From Microdochium bolleyi (taxonomy: Eukaryota; Ascomycota; Sordariomycetes; Xylariales; Microdochiaceae): DNA of 64,000 nucleotides. Positions 19,821-31,887 of the stretch are shown in pieces. Below the pieces are notes generated by a model. The model was not told the DNA's origin and did no database searches. It was given only the letters and a program-made list of their open reading frames with translations. How positions within the stretch are numbered: position 1 is the stretch's first letter; each line of letters opens with the position of its first letter. The DNA lies in assembly GCA_001566295.1 (NCBI GenBank), contig KQ964246.1, positions 1,674,001 to 1,738,000 on the forward strand, written 5' to 3'. A program made the translations under genes and the position numbers.

Positions 19821-22800
19821 GTTGGCCCATGGCAGCAGGGAGAGGGCGGCACGGCTCCGGACCTGCGATGCACGCTCCCTTGTCTGGCGACGGCGAGCTC
19901 AGGGTGTCTCGGGGGCCGGGGAGGCGCGGGTGAGAGGCAGCGTGATACGCGCGCTCGGGCGCGCGTCGGCGTTGCTGGGAGAGGGTGAGGATGGTGGATG
20001 TTTGTCGATGTCGTCCGGAAAACGCTGCCCTCGAACGTGCGTCGTGCCGCCTGGACTCAGTGCTGGAGGAGGGAAGTGGGGCCTGGCCCGAGAGGGTGGA
20101 GACATGTCGTTGGTGGAGGAGCTGTGCTACAACTTGGGCTTGGGGATTCCTCCGTGTCGCCAGATCGATACGACGTGTCCCGTCACGCACATCGGACTGT
20201 GCAGTCATAATGGCACGGCTGGGTGCAGCACTGGGTGCAGCACTGGGTCTTGCACGACCGGCTGGCTGCTCATGCACCAAGCCTGGCCATCTGCACCCGT
20301 CATGCTCGCGTCCGCGAGGTCCATTCCTCGTTGACACCGACCGGGTCACACCGATGAGTTCAAGGTACAGAACTAGACCACGCAGCAAGCCAACCTAAGG
20401 TAGCTTGATTGGCACAAAGACCACCAGAGCCAGATCCAGATCCAGATCCAGCCCAACCCGCCTGCCTCATGCACTCGCTTTCAGGGCTTTGGTCTGGACC
20501 CTGGCTCCCTCTCGTCCGCGAGCAATCCTCCGCGGCGTCGATCGATCTCGCATGTACGAGATATGTCTCTGGTCTAGGGCTGAAACCCTGGCCCGCACAC
20601 GCATGCGCCCCAAGTTAATCTCGCCGGCGGTCAGCCGCCCCGAGATCTGTTCCGCACAGGGCCACTTCCTCCCTGTACGATGATGTCGGTGTTCCTTTTG
20701 TTCGACGTCCACAAGGCATCGCATCACAAGTCATTCGTTATTAATCTACACGTCATAAAATGCTCACACGCTTGGCTGGTCAGCCTTCTAATCGCAGGAG
20801 CACAGGCAAAAAGGGGGGAAGAAGAAAGAAAAACGAGGTCTGGCCTCGCCGTCGGTCTGGCTTCCCACGGGTTTCCCCCCGGGGGTCTTGGGTTAACCTG
20901 CACAGGAATCGGCCAAGAAGACTCATCTTGCATAAAGTACCATGTGGAACTTGCCGAGAGACATGGCTGTTCGATGACGAATCTTGTCAGCAAGATCCCA
21001 GGGGTGTATTCCCCCAGCAGGTTCCACGGCTAGTTTCCCCCACCGATCAGGCTGAACATGTTTGAAGTCGAAAGTAATTAGTCGAGGAGAAAGAGCTCCG
21101 TGCTTGCTGCAGAGGAGGCTCTGCAGACCCTGCAGCGAGGCAAGGCACGCACCGCGGCTACCCAACATCGTTGCACAAATGTCAAATGAAAATGGACAGG
21201 CTCGGACATCGCCAGCAGACTGCAAGTCCGATCCCTGATGATTTCCAAGACATTGCGAATGCAACAAATGCCAATCATCCTCGCGTGGAGCATTCAATGG
21301 TACGGTTCCGGTTGGTGAACAACGAAGGAAGTCTCTGAATGAGCTCTCTAGTCCTTAGAGCCGCGGGGTCTCTGATCAATAGAAGTCGTGGCTTGGGCAA
21401 CAGGGCTTTTCTTCTCTAGCAACCACGTCACACGATGTCTCAAGCGCATCAGTGTGACGCGGTTTTTTTTTTGGAATCATCCAGGCCAGCATGTGACGAG
21501 AGCGAAGTCCCCCGGTCGCGGGAGTACAGACTCGTAGTCTCAACTTCGACAAAGGGCTCGTTGCACTGCTCGATGTCACCTTACCCTCGGGCGGGCCAGG
21601 TATCAGTCATGGCCCGCAGAGCAACCACACGTCGCGGGCATGCCGCCTGATTTTGTCCTGCCCATCCTCACATCCTTTGCTTACGCATACCCAATCCGGG
21701 CTCGCCAGGGTCAAAGACGAATGATGACGTCGTAGTTGCAGGCTCGTCAAGTCCAATTGGCCTACTCTACCTCCTCGTGGTCGATCTGCGTCGGAAGTCT
21801 TTCCATCTCGCTTGTCTCAGTCTCTTTGTCCTGCATGAATGTCAGGAATGACACGGCTCCTTGTCTCTGAACTTGCAAGGTTTTCACCACGCTCTAGCAG
21901 CACATTCAGCCAGAAATATGCGGCTTTACCAAGATCAAAGACGAGACCAGGGGAGGGGAGGGGGCCCAGATATGCAAGGCTCTCGCGACGTGTGACTACA
22001 AGCGTCACAGAGTGCCCCAAGCTCTGCGATGTCTTGGCAAAGGTCCCGCGACCGTGGAAGGTGAGCCCGGCTTCTCTCTGATGCGAAACCATATTTGTCC
22101 TCGGACAAATTCAGAGGCACATCTGCCGAGCTGTGGAATTCTCCGCAAGCCATGCTGAGGTGTTATGATTGGCATGTGGCATATGCAGGTTCTACTCCAC
22201 AGACCCGGTTCGACTCAACACAGTTGGTCGAGCCGCTCGGGCAGGTGACCGGCCGGGTGGCCCGACCCCTGTTCCCATGCCGAGCATGGGAGCTCCCGGG
22301 CCCATTGAAGAACTGTCGTTCTGCTTATTGTGGCGTGGCGCCCCGCAGAGTTCTCGAGGTCCTAACAAGGGCACCCTACCTACTCCGTACTCGAATGGCC
22401 AGGGTCGGGCAAGAAGCCGATTCGTCGGGGACCGCCGGGATGCCGCACGCCATCAGCCCGGATGAGACGGTGGAGGGGAACGCGAAGGCGAGAGCAGGCT
22501 CAAAGGAAGAGGAGACGGTCCCAGCACGACAAGAGGAGTTGACATGAACCCTTGCATCCTGAATGGGCAGACAGAACATATGTAACCAAATAGGACCACC
22601 ATGCACGGCACATGGTCTTTTTTCTTTGACCTCGTCTCTTTCTTCCGCTTTCCCGGTGACCCCCTGCTGCCTCCTTCTCCTGCACTAGAGTTCCAGCATA
22701 CGACCCAGCTCATCCAGATCGTGAGGAGGCGTACTGTAAAGTAACGTGGCTGGCATCCTACGCCACCCTATAGTTTCACAGACTATCACCCTTAGACAAT

Positions 22801-23671
22801 CGGCAGCTTGCGGAGATGCTCGGAGACGAAAATTCGACTTGACTGCCTCATACGCTGTCGGGACATTACTCCGTGTACTCGGTAGCGAGAAACGGATGTC
22901 GTGGACGCAGGATGTCACGGGTCGGGCCTCTTGTTGTGCTCATGCAACGTCGGGCCGGCTCGGTTACAATGTTGCAAACAGTCCAACAAAGACTGTCTGT
23001 AATTGGTAGCTGGAGCCCGATAGGATACTACCTGGTGTGAGCGTAGGACTGGCACCGGAACGTGCGGTTGCAACACATGGCTTGCAAAAAGTCTGACAGA
23101 TTGGCTGCGCGCGTCTGTCGAATAACAACCCCGGAGTCTTCAAGGGCAGCTCCGGCCAACATCACTCCGCTATTGGACGCCTTTCAAGCTCCAGCCCTCG
23201 GGCCCACCCCGCAACCCTTGCCCAAGGTTTTGTTCAAGTATCACAGTTCGGGTGCCCCATTCTAGACCACGAGCAGAGTCAGGCCTGTGTGCCAAGACGA
23301 GAATCTATAGGCTGATGTGATCCGGCCTTGGATTTGAAGAAGCAATAATCTATGTAGCTTAGAACATACAATCTAACCAACCAGGGAAAACGTGGTGGCA
23401 CCACCCCAGGACAATGCCCCGTGAGGAACTGATCCTATGGATTCTCCCAATCCGATTAAGCGGGGTGTCTCTCAACGAAAAGAGAATGAGAAGTAGGAAG
23501 AGAGCAAGGAGCTGGGAGCATGCTTGCTGCAAGTAGAGATATCGAACTTTTGTCTTTTCGCTGAACATGCATAACGCCCCCCAAACGCCATACGAGCACC
23601 AAAACCCCACTCTAGAGCAACTCCAATCATACAGAAGGATTTAGCAACTACTTGACCTTGGCGGGAAGTGG
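19821..23671. other. Intergenic between the CRT10-like gene and the dioxygenase
   Basis: This 3.85 kb contains the CRT10-like promoter on its left. A TGCAGCACTGGG-type unit is repeated near 20219-20250, and AGATCC is repeated about 3.5 times near 20430-20452. I find no supported gene. Open frames of up to 270 codons are Arg/Ser/Pro-rich and lack recognisable features. Confidence 0.45.
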
Positions 23672-25082
23672 TCAGTTGGTGTACTTGCGCAACGGGAAGG
23701 CCTCTCCAGGCATGGGGTCCAGGTGCCAGGTCTTGCAGGCCTTGGAATTGAAAGCCTCGCGCCATTCTCGCTGGAGCGGACCGGGTATGCTCCAGCCCTG
23801 GCGACTGCTGCGAAGGCGCATCCGCACGAGATGTCGCTTTTCATCGAGTGAGGCGCCATTAACGAAGCCTTCTCGTCGATGGAGAATAGCGAGGTTGTTG
23901 ATGAAGTGGATGTCGCCAGCCTGTGTCTGGATTTCAAGCTGCACGGCCTTTGCAATCACTTCGACAGTGTCAAGGGCCTCTCGCTGGCGATCATTGAGCT
24001 TCGGTAGGTGTTCTGGGCGTGGATGTGTGGCATTGCCCATAAGTGGTGTGCGACCAAAGTTCATGATCAGTCGGGAGTCTTCATAGAAGATCAGCGGGCG
24101 GCACTGGAAGCGTGGCCTTAGCAGGGCACGACTGGTCAGCAGGGTTGCTTGAGAGATACCACATCCGCTGAAATAGCCAACTTACAGTGCCAGGGGCCAA
24201 TCAGACTTGGCGAGCGTGCGCAGAATATCTGGGCGGTGTGTGGCGAGGACGTTGTAGATTTCGTAGGCGGATGCGATTATGCACCTTCCCCCAGAAGCTG
24301 CCGTGCTTCGGGTCAGCCAACTCACGATATCGCCAGCTTCTTCATTGTGGAAAGACTGCGCATGAGACAGAGGTTAGTGATAGTGCTCGAAGACTGGGCT
24401 CTCGGGGCTAAGATCCAAGACTGCACGAACAATTGCTGTGGTTGAGTGACGGTGATGGCCCAGCTTGATCTCAGACGAGTTGTCGGCAATGATGTGCACT
24501 GCAGGAATCGTTAGTGAATAGGTCCCTCGTGCCAGGCTCAACCGCAAGACAAACCGAGCATGTTGCCTTTGTGGTCCTGGCGACCCTGCTGGTCCGCGAT
24601 GTAGATTTGTAGTCCAAGACGGACAATTGTGAGGTCCTCGACGGAGAACTCCTTTGGATCCAGGCCGCGGATCACGGCAACTCCGATTCCATTGTGCAGG
24701 ATCTCGCCCACCGCATCCAGCTTTTGGGCGAGCTTGGGCAAAGGGAAGTTCTGGCGGTCCACGAGGTCACCGTCCAGCTCTTGTTCTGCGTCACTGGTTA
24801 GGATATGCCATGGAGGACCAGGTATGATCGGGACTTACCCTTAAAGGTCATGAGAGCACTCTTGATTTCGGCCAAGTCGGCTTGGCTCAAGTGGTGGATC
24901 AATTGATCACCTTGGCTAAGCTGATTTCCTGTCCAGGCAAGCGGATGATACAGGTGGTCGGGGAAGCCCGAAGGACACCCCAAGGCGCCATCAACAGAGC
25001 GACCATGGCTTACAATAGGCAAACCAAGATTGGCACTACTTGGGGCGGTTGCCACCACTGGCCCGGCGTTCTGGAAAACCAT
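23672..25082 (-). CDS. TauD/TfdA-family 2-oxoglutarate dioxygenase
   Basis: This is a non-haem iron, 2-oxoglutarate-dependent oxygenase of the fungal TauD-like family; the substrate cannot be read from sequence. Five minus-strand exons (24839-25082, 24555-24785, 24431-24498, 24186-24355, 23672-24116) give 385 aa with every phase consistent. The ATG has A at -3. The third intron uses a slightly weak GTTCGT donor. The N-terminus contains DGALGCPSGFPDHLYHPLAW, then the core GIGVAVIRGLDPKEFS. The iron motif is FHNEEAGDI with H184 and E186, followed by the distal His317 in INNLAILHRREG and the 2-oxoglutarate-binding basic segment RHLVRMRLR. TauD itself has H-x-D; H-x-E is known in clavaminate synthase, so activity is plausible. 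It ends in a family-typical WHLDPMPGEAFPLRKYTN tail. No cluster partners lie nearby. Confidence 0.9.
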
Positions 25083-28000
25083 GATCTGCGTGGTTGGTGC
25101 TGTTCAGAGCCTGGTTCTGCTGCCGGAATGCACCGCGACGAATACGTCAATGTTGTCCGCTGGGTATGGTCTCAATGTTGAGAAGCCAGGTGACGATGGG
25201 GCCGGCGGAGATGGTCGACACACACCACCGGGAGAGGGTGCATAAGCGGCAGGCAGTCGGGACTCGCACTGCACCAATGGGAAGTGGATGCAAGGCTCAA
25301 AACTGACAGGCTGTGACGGCAGATGAGATTGATGACAGGGGTGTAGCTGCTGATGAGCTTCTGGTCTGGCTTGGAGTTGATGTGCAATGTCGACCAGGAA
25401 CGAGTCTAGAAGAGAAGGTGAGCACATGGTGCTCTTCTTATACAGAGAATCCAAAGGGGCAAAGGGACTGAAGAACCTACCTTAGACGAGGTGCAGCCGC
25501 TTCCCGCTTCGAGGAAGCTAAATTCAAGTGATGGACGGTGTGTGTGAGGGAAGCTTTGGGTCGCACATACGCGGGACGAGATCCGCAATTTGAGGAGGGA
25601 GGTGAGGCAGAGAAGAATGGCAACGGAGCCTTCGGGACGGCCTGTGTATTGAAGAAATCTGGACTAGGGCCGGCATGGGACACGTCTGGACTCGGACGGT
25701 GTGGGAGAGGACAAGAGAGGAGAGGAGTGAGTTGAGAAGCACCCTGGGCAGCTGGCCTGGGGACGACCTCGTCTCGACATGACGGACGGGGAGCGGGCTC
25801 CGGCAGGTGCGAGCCGGAAAAGCAGAGGTGCAGGCCGGGCCAAGGAAGGCACCCGGGACGCTCGCGGAAGGGCCTGATTGCATAGCCTGCGTTTGAAGAA
25901 TGGCAGGAGGGCGTTGCAAGTGCGCACTCTGGCAACTGCTTCAGAGAAACGCTGCTGCTGGCGCTGAGCTTCCAGGCCAGACCAGACAGCCCCACTCTGC
26001 GCGGAGCCGGATCACAATGACGGCCAACTCTTGAAGCCGCTGCTCTCAACGTCTCATCGCCGTCCCATGCGATATCACACGTTCAACATAAGTCAAGCTA
26101 GGTGCCGCCCTGCGTCTCCTCGGCCTCCCTGCCCTCCAGACCGCCCGACCGTCCCGACCTCGAACGCATAGGAGCGACGTCGAGCCGTGCTTGCGACGCT
26201 GCTGCTTGCACGAGGGTATGGAGTACGAGCAGCCCTGGAGCGCATCCGTCATCAGTCGTCACCCGCATGTACTCCTCCGCAGCCCGCCGTCCCTGAGTCC
26301 TGCCCATCTCCCGGAATCCCTTTCGTTTCTTTTCTTCGTGGCTTTTTCCTTTGTCTGTCTCTTCGCACGTTGCTGTGGTTTGCTTTTCCCCGTCGGTCGT
26401 CACTCGCGCTCCGCCCATGGTCTGGGTCACGATGGCTTCTGTCTGCGCAAGCCCCAATCGCCCACCCCGTCCACAGGGCAGGCCCACAGCCCCCCAGCAG
26501 GCATGTCAAGGTTGGCTCCTGCATCACAAGTCCTCGAAGCCACGCCTGGGGGCCCGATGGACAATGCACCCTCGACCAGGGCTGACGTGCCAGGGCTCGT
26601 CGTGTCTCCAAACCTGGCCCGGCAGCTTGGTCGAGCTAGATCCATATGTTAGTGGCTTGTCAGCTAAACTCTGTTTTTCACAGACGCCAAAGCCGGCGCT
26701 CGCGGCGGTCCCGTGCCAGGGCTAACTTGATGGATGTTAACCTCTGAGTACATGCGATCCGGGGCTCTCCCGCGTCCCGTCGCGACGGCGCCATTCGCAT
26801 GTGGGCCGCCCGGGCCCTTGGGGCAACCATTGAACCTTTTTTTCGGAGCATCAACTATAGCATACGGTACGGCAGACCAGCAATGGCAGGGCTCCCAGAC
26901 GTGGTCCAATACGACATTTGGACCTCCCCATAAGTTCCGACTGTCAGGTTGCGCTCAAGCTTCGCGAGCAAAAGGGGCCTTCGGAAAGCTACGCGTCCCC
27001 GTGCCATATTCTCCGTACACTCGAACAGGGCTCCGCCGCCCAGCATGGGCTGGCCCACTCGCGATCTGTTCTCTCCAACAAGAGGAAGGGAAGGAAAAAG
27101 GAAAAAGAAAAAAGAATCCACGTCCTACCTATGCATGAGCGATAACCAGGGTTGGGTAACGTGTTGGGGCTGATAGTTAGCAAAGCATCCACAGGAAAGT
27201 GACAAGCAGGCGGACAGCCGGGCTTGCTCCGGCGACAGGTTCGTGTCCACTCCGAGAGCCTCATCCATCCATGCGCATCCCATTTCTGCTCTGCCGAAAT
27301 CAAGGATTCGGCGGTCGCGCTTGCATTGTGGGCGGGTCCCATATAAGACAAATTCCTGACCAGGCCTTGTTACGCGAACCTTGGAAAGCGACAAGAGCCA
27401 TCCATCATGACATGCCGCAACACTGGCACTTCTCTTGGCTGCACAGCCCAGGCGACCGTCAACGACGCTCGTGGCAGCCAATGTCCTGGCTGCTCCGCAA
27501 GGTATCGAGGGTCGTTCCCGTCACAGTGAAGCAACAGCATCCGCCTCGGTTACACGCAACGACGCTGCTGTGCAACGAGGTACAAACCGGCTTCTACGCC
27601 GACTAATCCGCCGCCTCCAGACACGCAAGTTCACGACCCGCGACGATGCCCGTTGAGCAGGGAATTGTGAGGCACGATGTTCTGCATGTTTGCAATCGTA
27701 CGATGGCCGCTTGCGATGCGACTTGGCAGCTTGCCCGCCGGGCCCTGGCATACCGGGAGAACATCCCTGCCACTAACTACATGCCTTATGGACTCTTCCC
27801 CGGCGGCGTTCACACAGCCCGGCACGACATTGCGTTCCGCAGGCCAAACTCAGCACCTGATCACAATGTAACCTCGCAACACTGTCTGGGTGCACACCAC
27901 ATCCCCGGACTGCACCTTACTCGTCTAGGTGTAGACATGTGTACGCTGGGGCTGGCGGAAGTTTGAACTACCTTTGTCTATACATAAGGTGGGTATATGG

Positions 28001-28970
28001 ATGTGTCATCAAAACTTGGAATGCAGAGCAAAGACAGAAGTTGACAATCCCATGGGCTGTAGATCTTGAGCCGGCACCCATGAAGACCCGATCGTGTGGG
28101 TGCAGACCACCTCCTGGATCTGAGACTTGGGTCCAGCTAGGCGGACTCTCTCCGCAGGGCTGTCGTGGGCCTACCCTACCGGCTGCAGCGGCCACTGCCA
28201 CACCCTCACATCCAGGAGCCCCCAAACGTAATCCTAGCGGCAACCGCCGCGGATCGATTCTACATCTGAGCTGCCCACGGGCCCGGTTGTCACAAGGGGG
28301 GGACTTTTCAAGCTCGCGGTCTAGAGATCAACATCGTCGAGTCCGAGGCACCGACCGCTCACCGCGACAACGCACGCGCATACGTGCCGGAGTGCGTCGG
28401 CCGAGACGGTGTGGGGCGGCACAAACGGCGCTCTCGGTCCCCGTGCACACAAGACCAGGCAACAAGCATCTGCACCGCCAGCCTGCGCAACGCCGTGGGC
28501 TGGCTGGGGGGAAACCGCGCGGCCGTGTCTCTGTTTGTGTCTGTGTTTGCACCACTGGGAGAGAGCGTTGGGGGGTGTGGTCTTCGCGCAGGAATTTTGA
28601 TGACGTGCACGTTGGGCTCGCAGACAGGGAGGTGAGCGAACTGACCTGTCGAGGTCAGCCCCCGTCTCGCGGGCCAAAACTTTCTTTTTGGGCCCTCACA
28701 ACGTTTCGCACCTCCAATGTCCCATTGACAAATCGGCATCGTTGCTCACCCTGGCCGAGGACGCGCAGCAGCGCAGCCGGGTCTAGAGGCCCGGGAGAGT
28801 TTTCATGACGGGAAATGACAACTCAGGTCGCGAGTTCGTGGTTTTCTGCATGCAGATGCCCAGGTCCCAGCTCATGCTCATCTCCGCACCCTCTGCATCG
28901 CAGATTGCCAGACGATCGCATTGACCAATGGGCTTGTGCAGCGGCCATCCGGCAGTCTCACCGCTCTGAC
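25083..28970. other. Intergenic between the dioxygenase and the regulator
   Basis: This 3.9 kb contains the dioxygenase promoter (left) and the regulator's 3' flank (right). The open frames here are short, overlap on both strands and have no recognisable domain. I see no gene, RNA or long repeat. Confidence 0.45.
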
Positions 28971-31887
28971 TCAGATGGTCGGCAGAGGTGACCAGTGCTC
29001 CTCGTACATCTGGCTGATATAGAACAAGTCGTTCTCGTAATCCTGGGACTGGCGAATCTTTGCCCATTGGTTCCCTGCGAGAGCAAAGCAAAAAGTCCAC
29101 GTCAGCCACGACATATCTACGGAACAGCGCAGAGCTCTGCGAAGACAAGATCCTGAAACAATGGAAATCAGGTGCTCACTTTGATCCTTCACCACTTTTC
29201 TGGTCGCCATGACGACCTTTGTCTTAGATTCGTCCAGCTCGGCCAGGGTCGCGAGATCTTGATCCTTGCATTCAGAAGAGAAAGGGTAGACTCCTGAAGA
29301 TCACGGTTAGTCCCGCAAGCACGTCAAGTTCCGTCGTCGAGTCAACTCACCTTTAGTGCAGTAGTGGAAATACGCCAGCAAGATGTTTGCGCCTTTTATG
29401 CATCAGTTAGTCGTCGTCGACTTCTCAAGCGATGAGAAAATATTCGCGTCGTATGCCGAGACATACCTGTCTGATAGTCTTGCACCATGTCCTCTCTGGC
29501 GAATCGTCTCTGGGCAGCCATCATGTTAGTTCACAAGATCAAAAGACAGATTGCATTGCCGCCACTGCGAATGGGCATTCGCACGTCATGCATCATGACT
29601 GCGGTGGCAATCACAAGGGGGTCAAGGGGCGAGGGCGGTCCTACCTTGATACCGTGCTTCCGAGCGTAGCCGGCATCGTGTTGGCATAACAGGGCAACAT
29701 TATGCAGCAGGATGAACGTGACAAGGTAGGTTGTGAACCATGTCTTGTGCTTGTTTGCTTGCGTCATGGATTGCAAGTTCTCCAGTAGTTCTCGCCGCAG
29801 CGTTGACTGGATCTGGTGAATGAGAACAAGCTCGAGCTGCGCGCCCATGACTGGAGGCAGCGGGATCTGCCCATGTAGCGGGCTCGTACTATCCATTATG
29901 TCGCGGGCCATGCCGAGAGTCTCGGCGCCCACAATGACGGTCGACTTCGTCGTCAACCGAATCGCCATCCACAAGCGCAAGGCTTTTGTCAAAAGCTCTC
30001 TCTCCTTCTCAGGTGTCTTCGGATCTTGTGCGGCCTTGATTGCCATCAGATATGTTGCGTGCAAGAGTTTGGCCTTCGAGTTCAAAATCGTCTTGCAGCA
30101 TTCGTAATATCCGGACCTGATGTAGTCATCGTACGCATTCTTCGCCTCGTCGAGATCTACTATTGCATATGCCGGAATTTTCACCTCACGCTTCTGTCCG
30201 TTGGCAACCCAGGTTCGAGTGAGGGAGTCACCGTCCTGTGGCACAAACCTGCGGACCCGGAGCACGATGCTGTGGTTCGTGTACCCCTCGGTCACTCTGA
30301 CATACTTTGTATCGGGCGAGTCCCATAGCGAAATATCACCAGGAACGCCCTCGGTCCATCTACGTGTCCACTCGTAACCTTTGACGGGGCCCGGCTTGAA
30401 TAGTCTGACGTCCGTGATCTTATAGCGGAGACAGGGTAAGCGCCAGATTTTGACACTGGATACTCTTTGGCATGTCAAGCATGTACCATGTTTGTCATCG
30501 GGATCGATCTCACACTGGAAGTACGGTCAGTTCTAGCTGTGTCATGAAAAAGTAGGGCCGTATTCGGAAGCGCGCAAAGGTCGCCTTGTTTCTTGCGCTG
30601 CAGAATTGCACTTACACGAATCCTTTGCATGCGGCACCGAATGCACGACCCAATCTTTCGAGTCTCGGCTGTTCGTTCTCTCTCGTCATTCGAGCGGAAG
30701 GGACCCCGCTTGGCTGCTGGTGGGCGTTGTGCAGACAAGACGATACCGAGCTCGCGGGACCGGTCTGCAGACTCGTGCATGGACGAATCTTGTGGGCCCG
30801 AGCCATGGACGTCGCTAGCTCTCCGCTCTCCATGAACATCAGCAGGGACACCACAGCCGACGACGACAAGATCGTCCTGTGGTGTGCCGACATATCTGTG
30901 CCCAGGCTCGGGGCTTTTATAGATCATGTTTTCGCTGCGTGTGCTTGGCTGCATCATCAGACCTCGACTTGGTTCTAGAGGTGGATACGAGGGAAGCGAT
31001 GACGCCTCGAGATCTGGGTTCTTAAAGATGTCCGGTTGCACTCCATGGGCGACATCTTCATGGTGAAAGTGGGTTTGAGGTGGCTCATTATCGCAGTAGG
31101 AATGCTTCTCACGTAAGTAGTCGTAGGTTGGCATGGGGGCCGTGGGCGCATAAGCTAAGCATGAGATGTTAGTGTGATCAATAATCGCGACTTGACAAGA
31201 GCTCATCACATACTTGGCGGATCGTAAGCCGAGCCTGAGCATGGTGAGCAGACCGAGAAGTTTGTCAGGCATTGGACGAGACTGGGTGACTCCTCTGATA
31301 TCGTCCCTTCCGGAACATGCGACCTGAAGAACCCGCCAGGCATTTCTTGATACTGTGCCTGCTGCTCAGGTAACCTTGGTGCAGGCGGTATCGACTGGAT
31401 TAGCTCAGTATCGAGCCGTTGTCTCTTCGGGGTTGGTGATGGATAGGTCGCCCCAGTCTGATAGGACGAGAGACTATGCCGCTGGTCGAGAACAAGGAGT
31501 TGGTCAAGGGTGCAATTGAGCACTGATGCTGCGTGCTGCAGGACTTGGTACTCTTGTGCTGTGAATTTGTCCCGGGCATAAAAGGTATGCGCAGGAACTG
31601 GAGGTTGTGATGATGGTAGGGGTGTCGACAACGATGACGATGACGAGCAGGACGTGGACGCAAATGGCACACTGGCAGCTGGCAATGTAGTCGAAGTCGC
31701 CACAGAGATCTCACCATGGCCATGTGGCCTTCGCTTCTTGAGATTCTGATGATTCTGAGATTGGTCAATCGCGAGGGAAACTGGAAATCGGGTTGAAATA
31801 TGCAGCGAGCCGCAGCAGGTTATGGCAAAGGTAGCACAGAGAGAGGCAAGGGGAGGTGGGGTGGATGGAGAGGAGGAGGCTTACCAT
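28971..31887 (-). CDS. Zn2Cys6-like fungal regulator with mid-protein cysteine cluster
   Basis: Eight minus-strand exons (31885-31887, 31214-31754, 30616-31154, 29645-30514, 29467-29509, 29351-29392, 29180-29293, 28971-29074) give 751 aa; each join keeps phase and several introns have CTAAC branch sites. Residues 1-340 are low-complexity with an early basic patch KKRRP, a likely nuclear signal. The cysteine cluster runs C352-x2-C355-x6-C362-x10-C373-x2-C376-x12-C389, resembling Zn2Cys6 (GAL4-type) DNA-binding domains but in mid-protein. It is followed by LRYKITDVRLFKPG and EWTRRW, then a helical region to the C-terminus. Related fungal proteins with SCIRCRMQRIRC exist, usually annotated as putative C6 transcription factors. 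The first exon consists only of the start codon (ACGATG then GTAAGC), which is an inference because the next exon has no in-frame ATG. The role in transcription is inferred. Confidence 0.85.

Noticed and set aside
377..25082. Idea that CYP51 and the TauD-like dioxygenase belong to a biosynthetic cluster
   Set aside because: CYP51 is the housekeeping sterol enzyme, the two genes lie over 21 kb apart, and no synthase, transporter or cluster regulator lies between them.
31701..31703. GTG as start codon of the Zn2Cys6-like regulator
   Set aside because: The frame is open upstream and joins to an ATG exon through a well-formed intron.
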